Of a DNA stretch of 9,091 nucleotides, positions 6,147-9,091 are shown one piece after another (position 1 is the first letter of the stretch; each line of letters opens with the position of its first letter). Both the position numbers and the translations under genes were made by a program. Location: the NCBI GenBank assembly GCA_035506295.1, contig DATJPR010000032.1, forward strand, positions 1-9,091, given 5' to 3'. This stretch comes from DATJPR01 sp035506295. Its GTDB lineage: Bacteria > Bacteroidota > Ignavibacteria > UBA10030 > UBA6906. The notes beneath the pieces are model-generated. The model did no database searches and was not told where the DNA came from. It was given only the letters and a program-made list of their open reading frames with translations.

Positions 6147-7121
6147 TTACGGGATAGTGAGAGTTTTCTGAACCCTCAATGAGAGAGAGCCACTGCCGGG
6201 AGATTCCACTGCCGAGGTCGCCGGCACCTCCAGCAAGACCTGAATCTCGTCGTCCCTGGCATGGAACAGAATTGTATCCAGCAGATTGGCCGCGTAGATC
6301 CCGAGGAGGACAGCGACGGATAGGTGCTGCGTCGAGAGCTTCCGGTCTGTTTGCGCATGCGCATCTTCCACTTGTTTGCGCAACATCACCGCCCCGGATT
6401 CAGTTGTCGCGGCGTTATACGCCGCGATGGCGCTGGTGTAGTCTGAATGGGCCTTTTCGAAGGCAGAAAGTGACGATGCATAGAAGATGGAGGCGCCGAC
6501 GGTCCCCGCGAAGAACCCTGCCGCTTCGATAAGGGCACCGTCGTTGCACTGGCCCAAACCGGGCACCACCGCGGAGTACAGGATCGGCAGAATCGATGGA
6601 TATCCAAGTCTCGGTCTCACCGAATAGTCGGCACCGGCAGGAAAGGAGATGACCTGATGAACTTCGCGGCCTGACAGCATATTTCGCGCCGCCGCCCTGT
6701 ATGTCCCGTAGTGATACATCACGACGGAATCGTTGATGGTATAGACCGGAAGCGCCTCGATGGAAAGTGAATCTCCCGGTTGTGCCCTGGCGAAAACCAC
6801 CGAAACGAATTTCTTGGTCAAGCGAACGGTCAGCGTCAACGGTTGAGGCCCGATCGCCACATAGAAATGAGTCTCTATCAACTCGTATGCAGTGTCGGCA
6901 GACGCCACCCGCAAAGCATGAATTCCCGGACGAAGCCGCAGATCGACGGGCGTATATCCCACCGGAATGCTGTCGACAAAGAGGCTGGCCGGCTGCGGAA
7001 TCGAGGTGATGGTGACGGGCCTGACCGAGGATTCGGCGGAATCCCCGGGCGACATCGGGGATGCGATCCGCGCCGCATTTGCGGTCGCCGAAAATAGCAG
7101 AAGAACAAGAAGCACTTTCAT
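6147..7121 (-). CDS. exported PEGA-domain membrane protein, DUF5683-like
   Basis: This encodes 324 aa from the ATG at 7121, supported by GGAGGT at 7128-7133 and an ATGA overlap with the previous gene; a longer reading from 7139 would start MGGGGSM and lacks support. Residues 1-17 are a signal peptide (MKVLLVLLLFSATANA). A PEGA domain follows (about 36-100): ITSIPQPASLFVDSIPVGYTP then LRLRPGIHALRV matches the usual pattern 'P.gA.v.vDg...G.TP....l.pG.h.l.v'. PEGA domains occur in surface proteins and are thought to bind proteins or cell-envelope structures. The segment PILYSAVVPGLGQ (about 179-191) and two hydrophobic stretches (about 196-216 and 266-286), with a charged coiled stretch between them (221-262), fit the DUF5683-type membrane region common in Bacteroidota and Ignavibacteria. 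It probably works with the WD40 lipoprotein, to which its translation is coupled. Exact function unknown. Confidence 0.88.
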   Translation of the reverse strand: MKVLLVLLLFSATANAARIASPMSPGDSAESSVRPVTITSIPQPASLFVDSIPVGYTPVDLRLRPGIHALRVASADTAYELIETHFYVAIGPQPLTLTVRLTKKFVSVVFARAQPGDSLSIEALPVYTINDSVVMYHYGTYRAAARNMLSGREVHQVISFPAGADYSVRPRLGYPSILPILYSAVVPGLGQCNDGALIEAAGFFAGTVGASIFYASSLSAFEKAHSDYTSAIAAYNAATTESGAVMLRKQVEDAHAQTDRKLSTQHLSVAVLLGIYAANLLDTILFHARDDEIQVLLEVPATSAVESPGSGSLSLRVQKTLTIP

Positions 7122-8476
7122 GGACCCACCTCCGCCCATCCAAAATCAACGTGGTACACATCGATACTAACGCCGTTGCTTACGAACAGCTGTCTCCCGT
7201 CGGCGGTAAGCCGGAAACACCCCGCAAGAGCCGCACAGGTGAGGGTCGAGACCTGTTTCGCGTCGGACAGGCGGTAAACAGAAATCCTGTTGTCGTCCAT
7301 CGCGAGCGAGACAAGAAAATAGGGCCTGGCGGGCAGAAACGCGCTCCAACCCGGCTTTGTGCCGCCCCCCCCGTAGTTGGCGGTTCCCCACGCACTACCG
7401 GAGGAGAGATCGAAGACCGTGAAGCCGATGGTATAAGTCCACCCGAGAAGTGTCGAGGAGGAGTTGAACATTAAACCGTTTCCGAATTCACTGGTAATCG
7501 GGAGAGTTCGGGAGGACCAGTCCGCCGTGTTCCAGATCGTGGAGCTCCCGCCTGACAGCACCACCAGGGAGCGCCCATCGGTGGAAAAGGCAGCGTAAGG
7601 ACTCGCATCGCCGATGGGTCCGACCGGTATTCGTTGCACAATGGTACCCGACGTGATATTCCATACGTCCACCTCTGCCAGATCGAAGATCCCCACCGCC
7701 AGGAGGTTTCCATCCGGACTCACATCCATCGATTCAACATACCCCTGGACGGCGATCGTGCCAAAAGGACCGCCAGTCCTTGTGAACCTCGACACGATTC
7801 CCCCGCTCGCAACATTCCACAGGCACACTGTTGCATCAGAGTAACTGAGGAGCACTGACTTGCCGTCAGGCATAAAGAGCGGCGGACAGGTGGTGGACGC
7901 CGAAACGGAGTCCCGCCTGAAGGTCTGCAAGAGTTGTCCCGACGATGCGTCAATCAACCTGTACGTGGATGGTGGATTGCCGCCTCCGCCTCCGGCCTGG
8001 GCAATGATCTGCCGGCCATCAGGGGACAAAGAGAAGAAGCCCCCCGCGGCAGTTATTGATCTGGCCAGGGTGATCCTCGGCCGGTAACCGGCAGAAACCT
8101 CATTGGAAGGTGCGCTCCTGTGCGTGTCTGCTACGGCACTCACCCTGTACACATAGTCGGTTATCTGTGATGCAGATGTGTCCCGGAACTGGAAACTGCT
8201 CCTCGGTACGCGCGACACTTCAGTGAACGTTCCGGCGGAGCCTCGTCTTTCGACGACGAACTGGGTGATGAAGTTGCTTGAGTCTTTCCATCGCAATGTT
8301 GGAACGGAGCCGGTGTCCGCGACCAGACTCAATGACGTCGGCCCATAAGGAGAAAACGCGGCCGTCTGAGGATCATGCGGATTTGCCAGTGGTTCAGTGG
8401 GAATTGTCTGCTTGCACCCGGCAATCGACAGTAAAATCATCGGGATAACCGATGCCAACAGGATCCTTGCCTTCAT
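7118..8476 (-). CDS. lipoprotein with Fn3 domain and seven-bladed WD40-like propeller
   Basis: This encodes 452 aa. GAGGAGG precedes the ATG at 8476 by 11 bases. Residues 1-21 form a lipoprotein signal: a hydrophobic core ending in LSIAGC, with Cys21 as the lipidation site, so the protein should be anchored to a membrane facing the periplasm or cell surface. Residues about 45-131 are a fibronectin type III-like domain (PTLRWKDSSNFITQFVVERR, then TDYVYRVSAV and SAPSNEVS). From about 145 I count seven propeller blades, several with the pattern SPDGR...LxxxS...vxxWNxxSG (for example SPDGNLLAVGI and VDVWNITSG). Such propellers are protein-binding platforms. The stop codon overlaps the start of the PEGA gene (ATGA), implying a matched pair. 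There are no catalytic residues I can name. Confidence 0.9.
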   Translation of the reverse strand: MKARILLASVIPMILLSIAGCKQTIPTEPLANPHDPQTAAFSPYGPTSLSLVADTGSVPTLRWKDSSNFITQFVVERRGSAGTFTEVSRVPRSSFQFRDTSASQITDYVYRVSAVADTHRSAPSNEVSAGYRPRITLARSITAAGGFFSLSPDGRQIIAQAGGGGGNPPSTYRLIDASSGQLLQTFRRDSVSASTTCPPLFMPDGKSVLLSYSDATVCLWNVASGGIVSRFTRTGGPFGTIAVQGYVESMDVSPDGNLLAVGIFDLAEVDVWNITSGTIVQRIPVGPIGDASPYAAFSTDGRSLVVLSGGSSTIWNTADWSSRTLPITSEFGNGLMFNSSSTLLGWTYTIGFTVFDLSSGSAWGTANYGGGGTKPGWSAFLPARPYFLVSLAMDDNRISVYRLSDAKQVSTLTCAALAGCFRLTADGRQLFVSNGVSIDVYHVDFGWAEVGP

Positions 8477-8518
8477 TGCGTGTGCGCCCTCCTCACCCCG
8501 ATGTTAGAGTATCCGCAA

Positions 8519-8556
8519 GTTCCCGTTCTCCGTTCACTTAGAAGAGCAACGGGAAC
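8519..8556. repeat. inverted repeat between the GH2 gene and the WD40 lipoprotein gene
   Basis: GTTCCCGTT (8519-8527) and AACGGGAAC (8548-8556) form a perfect 9-bp stem with a 20-base loop, just after the stop codon of the GH2 gene on the minus strand. No T-run follows, so it is a weak terminator at best; it could equally be a regulatory site before the lipoprotein gene, whose start lies about 40 bases further on. Confidence 0.55.
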
Positions 8557-8561
8557 CGATC

Positions 8562-9091
8562 CTATTGCGTGATCGTCACGGAATTTGACGGAACGTTCCA
8601 GCCGGTCACGTCAAGCGTTACGCCGCCCTCCGCCGGACCTCCGGCCAGACGTTCGAGGCGCATGTCGATGGATTTCGTCTCGCCGGGCAGTAGCGAGAAG
8701 TAGTTATCGCTGTATGACGCCCGGTAACGGGGAGACTCATGCGGGAGACTGATCCGGACAAAGTAGGCGATCTTCCCGGATGTGTTCGTCACGCCAACGG
8801 TGAGCTTTTTCACGCTGTCGCCAAGGACGATGTGCGGCCCCCACGTCTCCTTAAGGGCTGCGGCGGGCATCGGATTCATGTCGGCAAAAACACCGCGGTA
8901 ATCATTGAGATCCCCGGTTCCGCTTACGGCGATCGGGTAAAGCGCGTCAGCAATCTCCTTTCCGTCCTTCCCGTAGAGCTCCACGGAGATGAAGAACGAC
9001 TTCCCCGCCATCCGCTTCGGGATGGCGTACTCGATCCGGCCGACTTTCAGCGAGGCGTTCTCCCCCACGTTCACACTTCCCGATGCAGTCG
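8562..9091 (-). CDS. GH2 family glycoside hydrolase, C-terminal part (cut by window edge)
   Basis: The frame is open to the edge of the window (175 aa visible plus stop), so the real start lies outside; an internal GTG at 9074 is not a start. The visible part resembles the C-terminal Ig-like domains of GH2 enzymes of the beta-mannosidase / exo-beta-D-glucosaminidase type: a domain ending in ALYPIAVSG, then LTVGVTNTSGKIAYFVRISL and the characteristic SDNYFSLLPGETKSIDM, where the Asn and Gly of the family's 'sDNyfsLlPGE' pattern are kept. The catalytic barrel is not visible, so the substrate cannot be told; a sugar-chain hydrolase acting outside the cytoplasm is likely. It lies 85 bases before the lipoprotein gene, separated by an inverted repeat. 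Confidence 0.8.
   Translation of the reverse strand, partial: TASGSVNVGENASLKVGRIEYAIPKRMAGKSFFISVELYGKDGKEIADALYPIAVSGTGDLNDYRGVFADMNPMPAAALKETWGPHIVLGDSVKKLTVGVTNTSGKIAYFVRISLPHESPRYRASYSDNYFSLLPGETKSIDMRLERLAGGPAEGGVTLDVTGWNVPSNSVTITQ

Noticed and set aside
7122..7139. Upstream start (MGGGGSM) for the PEGA protein
   Set aside because: The six added residues are just the translated ribosome site; GGAGGT and the ATGA overlap point to the ATG at 7121.

Overview
The window reads as a chromosomal piece of a Gram-negative bacterium. Secreted proteins dominate: exported glycoside hydrolases, a lipoprotein with a canonical lipobox, a probable outer-membrane barrel protein, and a PEGA-domain protein with the 'SAVVPGLGQ' segment typical of Bacteroidota/Ignavibacteria-type DUF5683-like proteins. 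I infer a member of the Bacteroidota/Chlorobi/Ignavibacteria neighbourhood, probably a free-living polysaccharide degrader; no rRNA or other marker gene is present to confirm this. Most genes have recognisable Shine-Dalgarno (SD) sequences.

Layout. Left end: a minus-strand gene for an exported DsrE/F-like protein (63-593), ending just before an 11-bp GC-rich hairpin. Divergent from it is a plus-strand GH78 alpha-L-rhamnosidase (682-3099). A 77-bp palindromic interspersed repeat (708-784) lies inside its 5' coding region and supplies part of the signal peptide. A 304-bp gap (3100-3403) with a striking nested palindrome (3201-3268) separates the rhamnosidase from a convergent minus-strand group: HNH nuclease-like protein (5081-5644), exported barrel-like protein (4367-5053) and exported PsbP-like protein with a TonB-C-like end (3404-4303).

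Further right, a second minus-strand unit carries a lipoprotein with an Fn3 domain and a seven-bladed WD40-like propeller (7118-8476), translationally coupled through an ATGA overlap to the PEGA/DUF5683-like protein (6147-7121). A short ORF follows (5922-6128), then a good rho-independent terminator (5735-5771). The right edge holds the 3' end of a GH2 family gene (beta-mannosidase / exo-glucosaminidase type, 8562-9091), cut by the window.

How it fits together: the GH2 and GH78 enzymes suggest degradation of rhamnose-containing glycans outside the cytoplasm. The WD40 lipoprotein plus PEGA membrane protein look like a cell-envelope pair of unknown role. I see no CRISPR array, tRNA, transposase, or defence island beyond the single HNH protein. 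The most unusual items are the two palindromic elements and the EF-hand/dockerin-like tail on the HNH protein.
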